NCBI GenBank assembly: GCA_002633025.1
Contig: NMRB01000714.1
Span: 42,850 to 106,849, forward strand
Direction: 5' to 3'
Length of the DNA stretch: 64,000 nucleotides
Source: Notospermus geniculatus
Lineage: Eukaryota > Nemertea > Pilidiophora > Heteronemertea > Lineidae
The notes under the pieces are model-generated. The model was not told the DNA's origin. It was given only the letters and a program-made list of their open reading frames with translations, and did no database searches. Shown piece by piece: positions 34,401 through 46,400 of this stretch (positions are counted from its first letter, which is position 1; each line of letters opens with the position of its first letter). Position numbers and translations under genes: made by a program.

Positions 34401-37400
34401 GAGGCCAAGGAAAAAACAATTGTTTCTCGACTTGTAAACAAAATTCTCACCTTCGCATTTTCCCGACGCGGTCATTCTGTGTCCCTTCTCGCACGTACAT
34501 TTGTATGAGCCGACGGTGTTACTGCACCGCGCACTCTCATGACACGGTTTAAGTTTCTTGCATTCGTCGATATCTGGAACAAGATGGCGGAATTTGTATC
34601 GTACGAGCTGGTCATTCATCTAAATAATGATCGGGTTAAACGCTGCTTTAAAGCTAGCAGCACACGTCACCACTTTCGTTGCTCGAGGCAATTTTCGTGG
34701 TCGGCAATTTTTGTAGCAGATGCCAGTTTACAGCAGACGTCACCACTCAGTGGCCTCGTGTGCTGCTGATGGCCACACATCACCACAACTGACAACTAGG
34801 AGCAATTTTCTTGGTGAGAAATCAAACCGGTTTGATTCTCCGCAACTTGTGGTCACCACAGAATTTCCGTGGTGAGTGGTCTTTGCCGGCCACAGCACAC
34901 TAGGCCATTTTCGTGGCGCCCACGAAAAATGCCTGTGTGAGTGACGTGTGCTGCTAGCTTAACTTCTATCTATAGACATGGCCCATTGATTGCGGGGCTA
35001 TGTTTGCCAAGTTGGTTTTTGCATCCCATTTTGAAATCTTCGTTGTGAGAAAGCCAGAAAGTTGAACGTAAAAATTGACCCCTCATCTTGTAGCTAATTA
35101 CCAGTAGACTTAACCTGTGTGAACAGCATGGCATGTATCTCGTCAACACAGGTGTGCAGACCGATAGAAGTTGAAATTTTAGTTCCAAAGTTTCCATAAT
35201 GCACGTTTTTGCCGTGGAAAAGCATTGGAAACTGTTGCGTCGTGACGCCAATGACGTAACGTCACGCCCGCCGCACACACGAATTTTGACCATTTTTCTG
35301 ATGATTATCTCAATAAAATCACTCTTTTCTAAATCTTCGATCACTTGGGTTCCAAAATTTTTGGATTGTCAATATCCAGAAGTAATCCTCTTTCCAATGG
35401 CCAAAAAGAATAAAATTATTCTCAAGCTAAATCTGATTTCTGCTAAGATCTTTAGGAGATGGTCGAAAACTGGACCGGGTGTCCCGTTATTTCTGGGCCA
35501 TGTCTATAAAAGGACAACATGCCAACCACTAGGACATGAAGGAAAGCCTCTCATGATCCAGGTTTGATCCCCGGTCGGACACGCAAACTTACCGCTGCAT
35601 AAATTTCCAGTTGCCTCGAAACCTTCATTGCATTTACACACAAATGTCCCTGGCAGGTTGATGCAGTGGGCATTGCCACATTTGACCGTCGGGCATTCGT
35701 CAATATCTGCAAAGGAATGATGGAATTACATGTATAGAGCTCAGTAGTTTGTGGGACGGACAGACAGACAGACCTTCATCCGGACATCATGCGTGATGAA
35801 AAAATGAATGAGACTCGGCCGCGGCACTGACCTGTGCAGACTTTTCCGTTGCCTTTAAACCCGTCTTTACAGTCACAGTTGAATGATCCGGGCGTGTCCT
35901 CGCACTTTCCATTCAGAGAATCGCAGTCATTAGTTCCTTCATCACATTCATCAATTTCTGTAAAAAAAAAAGAAAAATGGAGATGAAGTCCAGAAAAATA
36001 ACTATTGAAGGTCACTGCTGATTCCTCCAAGGTCACTGCTGACTAATGACCTCCAAGGTCATTGCTGACTTCTTCAAGGTCATTGTTGACTCTCCAAAGG
36101 TCACTGCTGACTATTGAAGGTAATTGCTGACTCCTCCAAGGTCATTCCTAAATCCTCAAGGCCATTTCCGACTTCTTCAAGGTCATTGCTGACTCCAAGG
36201 TCACTCGATTATTGCTGACTTCTTCAAGGTCATTGTTGACTCTCCCAAGGCTACTGCTGACTATTGAAGGTTACTGCCGACTCCAAGGTTATAGCGGACT
36301 CCTCCAAGGTCATTGCTGACTTACTCAAGGTCATTACTGACATCTTCAAGGTCATTGCTCATTTCTCCAAGGTTGTTGGCTCTCTTTACACGGGGGCTCT
36401 GGTTTCCTCTACATTACATAGATATATTGCCCAGTATTGTTTGATGAATGGCTACCATATATAACACTCCAATTTGGCATTTGCGCACACAAAATAATTT
36501 TTTCAAAATTTACTCACGGTCGCATTTCTTTCCATCTCCTCTGTACCCTTTCTTGCACTTGCAAATAAATGACCCCGGGGTGTCCGTACAGTCTGCATCT
36601 GATGAACACACTTTTTTGGGCTCCTTGCATTCGTTGACATTGTCACATTTTTTGCTCCCGTCACCCTTAAAGCCCTCTTTGCACTTGCACTCAAAGCTAC
36701 CGTCCGTGTTTTTACATTTTGCATCTTTGTGACAGTTATCTTTCTTTTCTTTGCACTCATCGATATCTAAAAATGAAATTGACAATGTTCATTTTACCAG
36801 AGAGCTCACTCTCTACGGACCAATAAAGATGGCGGTCTAACATACATCAGAAGCTTAATACCATTCAATGGCCGCTAGCACGCTAAGCTGGTCAAGCGGG
36901 CCATGGGCACAAAAGTTTAGGTAAAATAATTATCTGAGAGGATGCGTTTGGTAATGTTATATTATGCTTGGACAATGAATGGCGACAACGTCGTGTGGGA
37001 GAACCAGTTGGCCACCATCTTTGTTGGAAAGGTCTGTAGCCTTATTGCCATATACACATTCCAAATTTCATGATTTGGTGGTGTTTGTGCACATTGAGTG
37101 AACAAGTAGAGATACAAAATATGAGCATGGCTCAACCTCTATAGTTCACATCAGCCTGGCGAGCCGACGTTAATGCTTACCAACACAGTTGAAACCGTCT
37201 CCCTTGTAGCCATCTTTGCATTTACAAGAATACCCGGGCTTTTTATTGGAGCAGGTCGCCTTAGCGTGACACTTGTTGTCTTTCTTTTTCTTACATTCAT
37301 TTACATCTGCAGTAAGAAAGACAAGTTTTTTTCAAAAATGTTTGAAACACATGCAGACCCTCAAACTCAGCCAGCCAGCCACCTACATACCTATATTATC

Positions 37401-40400
37401 GACTTACCACCACCAAAGCCTGACCAACTTGGGAACTATCAGGAACCTACACTATCATTCTGAAATATCCCCCAAACCCAGGGGTGATGCATTACTACCA
37501 GTTGCCCCCCCCCCCCCATCAAAATCCTGGGCCCACCCCGCAGGTATACCTACCCACGCAATCCTTTCCCTTCTTTTTGTAGCCACTCTTACACGCACAC
37601 GTGTCCTTGCCATTTTTCTTCTTGCAATAACTCGTTTTGCCGTCACAACCCAACGGCAACTTGCACTCGTCCTTCTCTGAAAGGGAAACATAGGGTCAGC
37701 AAGGGCAGCGAATGACAGGATCTCAAACCTTGCCCCCACCATGGCCCTGGTAGGGTTGTCTGCAAATTCCTTGATGGCTGATGGGCAAGGTGTGCCTTAA
37801 AACAACCAACTAGGACGGCATCAAAATTTAGTGACAGCTCGCTGCTAGTCTATTTGTGTGCGGGTCTAGGAAAACCCGTCGGATGTCCCTGAATGATCAA
37901 CAAGGGCTTTCAGATTGCCTGTGCATTGATCTGCTACTGTTTACCTGTTACGTAGTACATTTTTGCTATTGAAATGTGCGGGTTCACCAAGGCCATTAAC
38001 ACTTGCCGGGTTTTCCTAGACTGCCACACATTTGGTGACTTATTCGGAAATTGGGAGAGTCTCAACACAATACAGGATATTCCTCTAAAAGAGTGCAGCA
38101 CCTGACGGGACAGTGTCCAAGACGTCCCGCACGTCATTCATGATGTTTTGAGGCGAGACGAAAAAAAATCAGATTGTTTCACGACGTCATGATCGCTGAA
38201 ACAACCGGATTTTTTTCGAGTCACGTCATGCATTCAGAAATGACGTGCAGGACGTCATGACACTGACCCCGTCAGGTGCTGCGCTCTTTTGGAGTGACAG
38301 AGTCTATTGTTACCTTCGCAGATGATGCCATTTCCTTCGTAGCCATCTTTACAAGTACATGTGCAGTTTCCAGGTACGTTACTGCATTTGGCATACTCAT
38401 GGCACGGGTCAGTACCCTCCTTGCACTCATCAATGTCTAAAACACAAAATAGATCACATGTAAATAAATATGTGCCTGGCTAGATCAAAGGTAAAAGTCA
38501 TCTCCGAATTTTGCCAATTTTCGACCCCAACCGGGGTCTTCCTCAGGCACTTTCTAGTAGAGATCCTTTTCACTTCTGGGGTCTCTACGAGAAAGTGCCC
38601 GAGGAAGACCCCAGTTGGGGTCAAAAATTTGCAAAATTCGGAGACGACTCTACGTTTACTATCATTTTGTGTGTCGTTTTTTGTCCTCTGTGTTGGATAG
38701 GCTACCTGGCTAGATCAAGATGCCGGCAATGGGAACCCTAGCTCAGGCGAGCATTTTTTTATTAGTTGGCTCTCGAGCTTTTTAGTGCCATTTTTCAAAT
38801 CGGAGGATGGAAAAAAGAAAAAGAAAAAAATTTTTTTTTCAAGTTCTCACAGCTTCTGTTCTGGGATTGAAAGCAGGAGGATAGAAAAAAATAAACATTT
38901 TTTTCGAAAATAAAGAAAGTCTTGCTCATGTTTTTCACAAATACCTACCTGACAACTACTACCTATTTCAACTCAACCCTTCAAGATTGGGACATAATTG
39001 AAAGCATGTCATGGCAGTGGTGAACGCTGTGCACGGTTGCTGTGCATAGCGCTGTACATCGACGTACGCTACATCCACGGCGCTGCAGCTGAGATCGGCG
39101 GGCGGAATAAAAATAAAATAAAAAAANNNNNNNNNNNNNNNNNNNNNNNNNNNNNNNNNNNNNNNNNNNNNNNNNNNNNNNNNNNNNNNNNNNNNNNNNN
39201 NNNNNNNNNNNNNNNNNNNNNNNNNNNNNNNNNNNNNNNNNNNNNNNNNNNNNNNNNNNNNNNNNNNNNNNNNNNNNNNNNNNNNNNNNNNNNNNNNNNN
39301 NNNNNNNNNNNNNNNNNNNNNNNNNNNNNNNNNNNNNNNNNNNNNNNNNNNNNNNNNNNNNNNNNNNNNNNNNNNNNNNNNNNNNNNNNNNNNNNNNNNN
39401 NNNNNNNNNNNNNNNNNNNNNNNNNNNNNNNNNNNNNNNNNNNNNNNNNNNNNNNNNNNNNNNNNNNNNNNNNNNNNNNNNNNNNNNNNNNNNNNNNNNN
39501 NNNNNNNNNNNNNNNNNNNNNNNNNNNNNNNNNNNNNNNNNNNNNNNNNNNNNNNNNNNNNNATGCAGACAACCCCACGACAGTGACGTCAAAGACGTTG
39601 CGTCAGACTCGACCATTGCTGAATCATAGATGGCGTCACCTCAGCTGGTTTCAGATCGAGGTTCTCGTTGAGATTTCGGCGGAAGTGCGCAGGTCTGCGA
39701 ATTCGAGAATCGTCTATTTTCCTAACCACTGCAAGGGTTAACATCACCAAAGCTGACAAGAAGGAACAAACCCTTTCCTTACCTTCACACTTCTTCCCTT
39801 TCTTCTTGAACCCCTTCTTACATTTGCAATCAAAACCACCGTCCTTGTTTACGCAGTCCTGTTTCCCGTTACAGTCGTCCTGCTTCAGCTTGCACTCATC
39901 AATGTCTGTGGAAAAAGATAAAGATTAATAAAATGGCTCGGGCCACTGTGCTCACCTGTTGTTATGAAAATATTGCCCCTGGTGGCCATATCTTATTCCC
40001 GACTGCACTTAAATTATCTCTTGCGTAGTCGTATACCAAGTTACAAGAATCCAGGTCAACTAGTAACAAAATGTGCCATATTTTTAGCAATTTTCCAATA
40101 TGACCTCAGTGACCTTGAAAAGTAGGTCAAATCCCAAACCTGGTATTCTGTGATTCTAACGACAAGCGTTTCAGAGATATGCTGAAAGAACATTGGATCA
40201 GTAACGAAACTAAATGCACTACCTTTACACTTTTTCCCGTCTCCTTCAAAACCTTCTTTACACGTGCAGACGGCACGACCTTGACCTTCAGAACATTTGG
40301 CATTCTTGTCGCATCCACCATTTTTCTGCTTACATTTTGGCGTCGCTGAAAAACACAATAAATAAACACTTAAACTATGCTATCAATCTTAAAAAATTTA

Positions 40401-43400
40401 AATGTCTACCCTTGTCTTCGGCAAGAATGCCTCACTGGTAAAATTTACAAAATTGATAAAAAACTATTGACTTACATTTGCACGTGCTTCCTGGGCCTTC
40501 GGTAAACCCTGGCTTACAGGTGCAGATATGACCCCCTTCTGTATTATTACACACTCCAGCGGTGCTGTCACATTTTGCGCCACCTCCCAGCGGCGCTTTT
40601 GGATCGCATTCATTGATATCTGAAAAAGAAAATTTTTTCTGTGATATTGTCTAAATCTTCATGGCATTTCACTTGTTCCGTAACTATTTCTAAATCCTGA
40701 TACAATGCGACAGTGCCATATGAAGTCAAAATCCTGAGGTTTACGCTACGAATCAGGGACGGATCCACGATTTGGGAAAAGAGGGGGCACCCTGTGCTAG
40801 AAACATTGAAATCTGTGGTGAATTCCCGAATTTCACCGGTCAATTTTACTGATCTGTTGGCCAAAAGGGAGGCGCATGTTTGGGGCGCCTCCTCTGGATC
40901 CAGGCCAGCGAGTGACGTCACGATGCCCTTTAATCCGAAAATGTGTCCTAGAACTAACATCGTATTTAGTGTTCAGCTCTCGATTCAAATTTTTCTACCT
41001 ACCGTCACATTTCTTGCCGTTGCCATGGAATCCCTTCTTGCATTTACATTCGTACCCGTTGAACTTGTTGATGCAGTCGGCATTCTTGTCGCATTTTGGT
41101 TTGCCAGTCTTGCATTCATTCACAGCTAAAATGTAACGACCAGTCAATTTTTGAACATATTCAAAATAATCAGGGCTAGCACTCCGACGGTCAATTTTTC
41201 AAGCAATTTTTAAGCACTTTTCAAGCAGTCATGGAAAGTGTGGCGATCAGGTCAGAAACTTACGTTTACACTCTCCGTCCTTTAGGCCAAATCCCTCTCT
41301 GCACGTACACTTTGGTTTCCCGTCTTTCACTTCACAGTTGCTATTCTTGACGCATGCGTCAGGTTTATCACACGGACTTAGTTCTACAAGCACAAAATGA
41401 TTAGATCGATAATTCAATCAAATTTACCATCTATAGAGGTTCTTCATGTAACTCACATTTCCATGACGACACGATGCCGCCATATTGGCCGTCAAAATGT
41501 CAAGCGACATCACGGCATGAACACAGTGTCAACATACAGATCGTGATGTAAAACTGTCATGACGTGACAGTTTTGACGACGTCGCCGGCCATTTGACGGC
41601 CAACATGGCCGATTCTTTGCAGACACATGACCGTTGTGACATCAATGAAAACCTCTATATCATCCTGAGAATATCATTGGTTCTAGGCCTCCTCTTTATG
41701 TCACCATTGCTCAATCATGGATTGCGTCACGTCAGCTCATGGTTTCAGATCGAGGTTATGGTTGCGATTTCGGCAGAAGTGTGCAGATCTGTGAATTCGA
41801 GAATCGTCTATACGTTATCTTTATGAACAGAAGATGGCTGACAGTCCAACCTAGCTGACACTTACTGACACACTGAGCCCCGGTACCAGTGAAACCCTCC
41901 TTGCACTTGCACTCATAGTACCCTTCTTTGTTTGTGCAAGTTGCATTCTCAGCGCAGATGTTGTCTTCTGGTTTCGCGCATTCATCGATATCGTCGCACG
42001 TGTCCTTGCCCTCAAGGAATCCTTTCAGACACTTGCACTTGAAACTACCAGGTGTGTTTGCACAGAGAGCATTCTTGGTGCAGCTGGCAGTGCCTTCACT
42101 ACACTCATCAATATCTGAAATACAAAAAGATACGGCTACCCATCACAGAGGCAGATCCAGAATCATGGAAAAGAGGGGGCACAGCCAGTGCACATTGTGG
42201 AAAACTTCAGTCATATTTTAACATCTTTTCAAAATATCGAAATTTCCCGGTCAATTTTAAGGATTTTCCACAAAATAGAGGGGCATGGGCCGGGTGTGCC
42301 CCCTTGGATCCGCGCCTAGGTTTTCCTAGACCGCCACAGATATGCTGACAGTTAAAATGCTCATTCAAATTCCTACAACATCTTACCGTCACATTTTCTT
42401 TTACCATCTCCACGGTAACCATCCTTACACAGACATGTATAACCATCTGGTTTGTCGGTGCAGACGGCATTCGGATGGCACTTGTTGAGCTCTTTTGAAG
42501 CGCATTCATTCACCACTGAAATATTTACAGATGCTGTTAAGAATCTATCCGCAGTTTTTAGATGTTGTCATCATCCACGTGATAGATGATGTCATTCATG
42601 TCATGTCATCTTTGTTGTTAATGTTAATTTGAGAACGGTCTATAGAGGCTACACTGACGTCATCAAATGACGTCATCAATGGGTATGACGCCACGTGTTG
42701 GATGGAAAATGGACGGAGCACGTGGTCAGACGCACTGCGTCAGCATGTCACAACGTTCCATCCAAAATGGCGTCACCTCGCTGATGACGTCACGTGCATA
42801 GCCTCTATAGAGGAAGTGCAGCGACGATTGTGACGTCACTGCCGCGACGAAATGCCGCCATGTTGGACGTCACGTCCAACACATTCGTAGCTTCAAATGA
42901 CGTCCAACATGGCTGACGTGCGAATTATGACGTCAATGATGACGTCACGTGAAGTTCCTCTATAGGCCTACATTACATGGTGGATCACCATCAGTCTCCT
43001 CATACATGACAAGAAGTTAACTCTCGGTAAACTTTACTTACATTTGCAAACTCCTTCAACCTTCTTACGTCCCTTTTTGCATTTGCAGAACCCCTTGGCA
43101 TTCACTCTATCAACACAGACTGACGTACTGTCGCACTTCAAGCCGCCAGGTTCCAGGCACTGGAGCATGTCTGAAAAATACCCATGCCATTTGAAAATTT
43201 CTGTCAGAACATTTTGTCTTGGACTTGTGGTCGAGTGGTCCAACACGCTTGACTTTCAATCCTAACAGGGTCAGTGCGGGGGTTCGATCCCCGGCCAGGA
43301 CATTTATGTGAAAAGCTGTGAACCAATTAGAGCCTGTTGGATGAGTCTCAAAGTCCTGCTGAGTCCTGGAAGTTGACTTCTTGATATTTACCACTTTGTG

Positions 43401-46400
43401 TGTCAATTTTTGTGCTTTCTTCTTTCGACACATTTTCATTAACCGCTGATAGGCACCAAAAGCACTATCGGACTTTCTGTGCGGTCGACCCTGGCCTCAT
43501 AATCAACTGCAATACTTACTTCTACACGTTCTTCCATTGCCGACAGTTCCTGGTTTACAAACGCAATCGTACCCGCCTCGTTTTTCAATACATTTTGCAT
43601 TCTTGTGACAGTCATTCAGCGACGGCGAGTCACACTCCTTTATGTCTGAAAAATACATCAAGACAGGACATAAATCCTGAAGCAGCACACGGCAACTTTT
43701 CCTATAGTAGGGTCCCACTGGCGACTTTTGCAACGACAAGGAGCGAGTCTCAAGTCTGCGATATTCTCTCTACAAGCTGCGATATTCGTAGTGTTTTGCA
43801 AGTTGTCAACTGGTCGCTGATTGGTCGAACACTCGCAGGCCTAGACGAAGTTAGTCAGGGGGTCGTAGATACTCGTAGTTTCTTCACACATTACTCGTAG
43901 CTAGTCGCAGAGTGCCGTAAATAGTCGAGGTTACTCTTCCATACCCAAGACGTACGAGATCCTGTACGACTATGTATGACATGGGTGCAACTATATACGA
44001 GATAACTTCGACTGACTTCGACTAAAATTTAGTCGAGGGCAAATTTTGAACTTTTTCTGCGAGCCAGAGAATCATTACGAACATAGACGACAGTCTAAGA
44101 ACTGTTACGAGGAGCTACGATTTTTTCATTCGTCCCTTGTCGCAGATCAAAATTCACCACAGTGGGACACTCCTACTCACTGCCAGCAATCTAGCGAATA
44201 GCAACATTGCCTCAGGCGTGGAGGTTTTCAGGAGCTCACTGCTTTTTACACGGAACTTCTGCTACTAACCTTGGCAATTTATGCCGTCCCCTTTGAATCC
44301 AGGTTTACATTTACAGACGTTGCCCACTTTGTCTGGCATGCATCGCGCATCCTTGTGACATGGCTTTTTACCAAGTTTACACTCAGTGTCACCTGATAAA
44401 ATAAAATATCAATATAGACGATTCTCGAATTTGCAGATCTGCTCACGTCTGCCGAAAACTCAGCTAGAACCTCGATCTGAAACCAGCTGACGTGATGCCA
44501 TCCATGATTCAGCAATGGTCCACTCTGATGCAACGTCTTCAAAGTCACTGTTGTGGGGTTGTCTGCGTCACGTCATTCAGGTTCAGACCGAGGTTGTGGT
44601 TGAGATTTCGGCGGAAGTGCGCAGATCTTTGTTGTTTACGTCAATTTGAGAACGAGTGGTCTATCAGACTACCCTTTGGGGCAGCCAAGAAATTTTCTTT
44701 AGGTATGAAAATATGTACCGATAATTGAGAGCCTAGTGCCAAATATGTCATTATTACACTGTAGCTGTATAGACAACATTGGGTGAATTTAATATACTGC
44801 AGGAGGAAACCGGAGTGCCGGAGAAACTGCACTGTCAAAGAGAGCCTGAACCCACTGTTGTCAAAGAGAGCCACCCTCTCTATCACATGAAAAGCAGGTC
44901 CAACTGGGGTTTGAATGAAGGACCTCAGAGGTGACAGGCGCAAGTATTTCCATTACGCCACTCTAAAGGCCTGAACCCACTGCCGCGTTTTTCCGCCGGG
45001 GTTTCAACACTGCCCGACAAATCCTTTGTTATTTTCTCGGTCCGCTGCCTTTTTACAAAGCAATTTCTGCCAGTGCGTTTTCCCGCTGCACAAAAACGCG
45101 TCAGTGGGTTCAGGCCTTAAAGCCCAGCTCTTAGGGGCATACACTCCACTCCTACAATATTTTATATTCTGAAATTAATTGCCATGAACAAGAAAACCCT
45201 CACTTACGTTTGCAGGTCTTTCCGTCGCCGACCGTACCCGGCGGGCAGTCACACTTGTGGCTACCCACCGTGTTGGTACATTTCGCTAGAGGATGACAGT
45301 CGTTTTTCCCTGTTTCACATTCATCAATATCTAAAAGAACAGCAAAGATTCACTTCAAATACCATCAGAAACCATGAAAACTTTAAGTTTCAGCATGAAG
45401 ACAATTATAACCAACAGCCCCAGATGAAAACTGATGTGTAGGCCCACGTTTCATATCCCCGAATTAGTCCTTGAAAATAGATATCTAACATGACAAGGGA
45501 ATCTAAAGGCCTGCGGGGGGAAAGGGGTGTACGTAGGGGAAATGGGTGTAGGTGTAATGAGTGTAGGTGAAACGGGTGTAGGTGAAACAGGTGTAGGCAA
45601 AACGGGTGTAGGTGAAATGGGTGTTGGCCATATGGGTGTAGGCAAAACGGGTGTAGGTAAATGGGTGTAGGCGAAATAGGTGTAGGCAAAACAGGTGGGT
45701 AGGTCAAGTGGGTGTAGGCAAAATGGGTGTAGGTGAAATGACTGCCGGCAAAATGGGTGCAGGGAAAACGACTGTAGGTGCAGGTGAAATGGGTGTAGGC
45801 AAAACAGCTGTAGGTGAAATCGGTGTAGACAAAATGGGTGTAGGCAAAACAGGTGTAGGTGAAACGGGTGTACACAAAGCAGGTGCAGGTGAAATGGGTG
45901 TAGACCAAAATGGGTGGAGGCGAAATGGGGATACACCCATGAAGAAGACAACATACCTGTGCAAAGTCTCCCTGCCAGCTTCCCAGGTGGTGAAACGTCT
46001 CGCCAGCCAACCTTGCATGAGCAGGTGTAACCTCCAACAGAGTTGACACATCTGGCATTTGAATCACAGTCATGACGCTTACCCAACGGGCCGGGTTTAC
46101 ATTCATTAATGTCGCTGCACTTTTCTCCATCCCCTTCAAATCCACCATCACAATAACAAGACTTCTTGCCATTTTTGGCTTTGCAATTACTGTTCTTAGG
46201 ACATGGGTTCTTCTTGACGAGACAGGGGTCAGTTTCTGAAAGATAGCCATGTTTTATCAACATACCGGTAATCAGAATCCATGTAGGATGTCGAAACATA
46301 CGCCCCTGCCACAAACAAGGTCACAGGTTCAATCATCATTGCAACGTCATTGCTGCAACGAACAAAATGTACGGTATTTTCCCATTATTACAGCGCTGTC

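Noticed and set aside
34974-35567. Overlapping ORFs of about 120 aa on both strands
   Set aside because: They lie in an intron between two well-defined EGF exons, show no domain and have no splice support.
38981-39741. ORFs spanning the second N gap
   Set aside because: Same reason. The right flank is MITE family D.
43215-43310. Possible functional tRNA gene
   Set aside because: T-arm and acceptor pairing look right but the anticodon stem does not pair and extra bases are present. A SINE head is more likely.
45405-46314. Two minus-strand ORFs of about 280 aa, Pro/Thr/His-rich at their ends
   Set aside because: Only 45957-46235 is exon. The rest is read-through into the GGGTGTAGGTGAAAC minisatellite past a good donor site.
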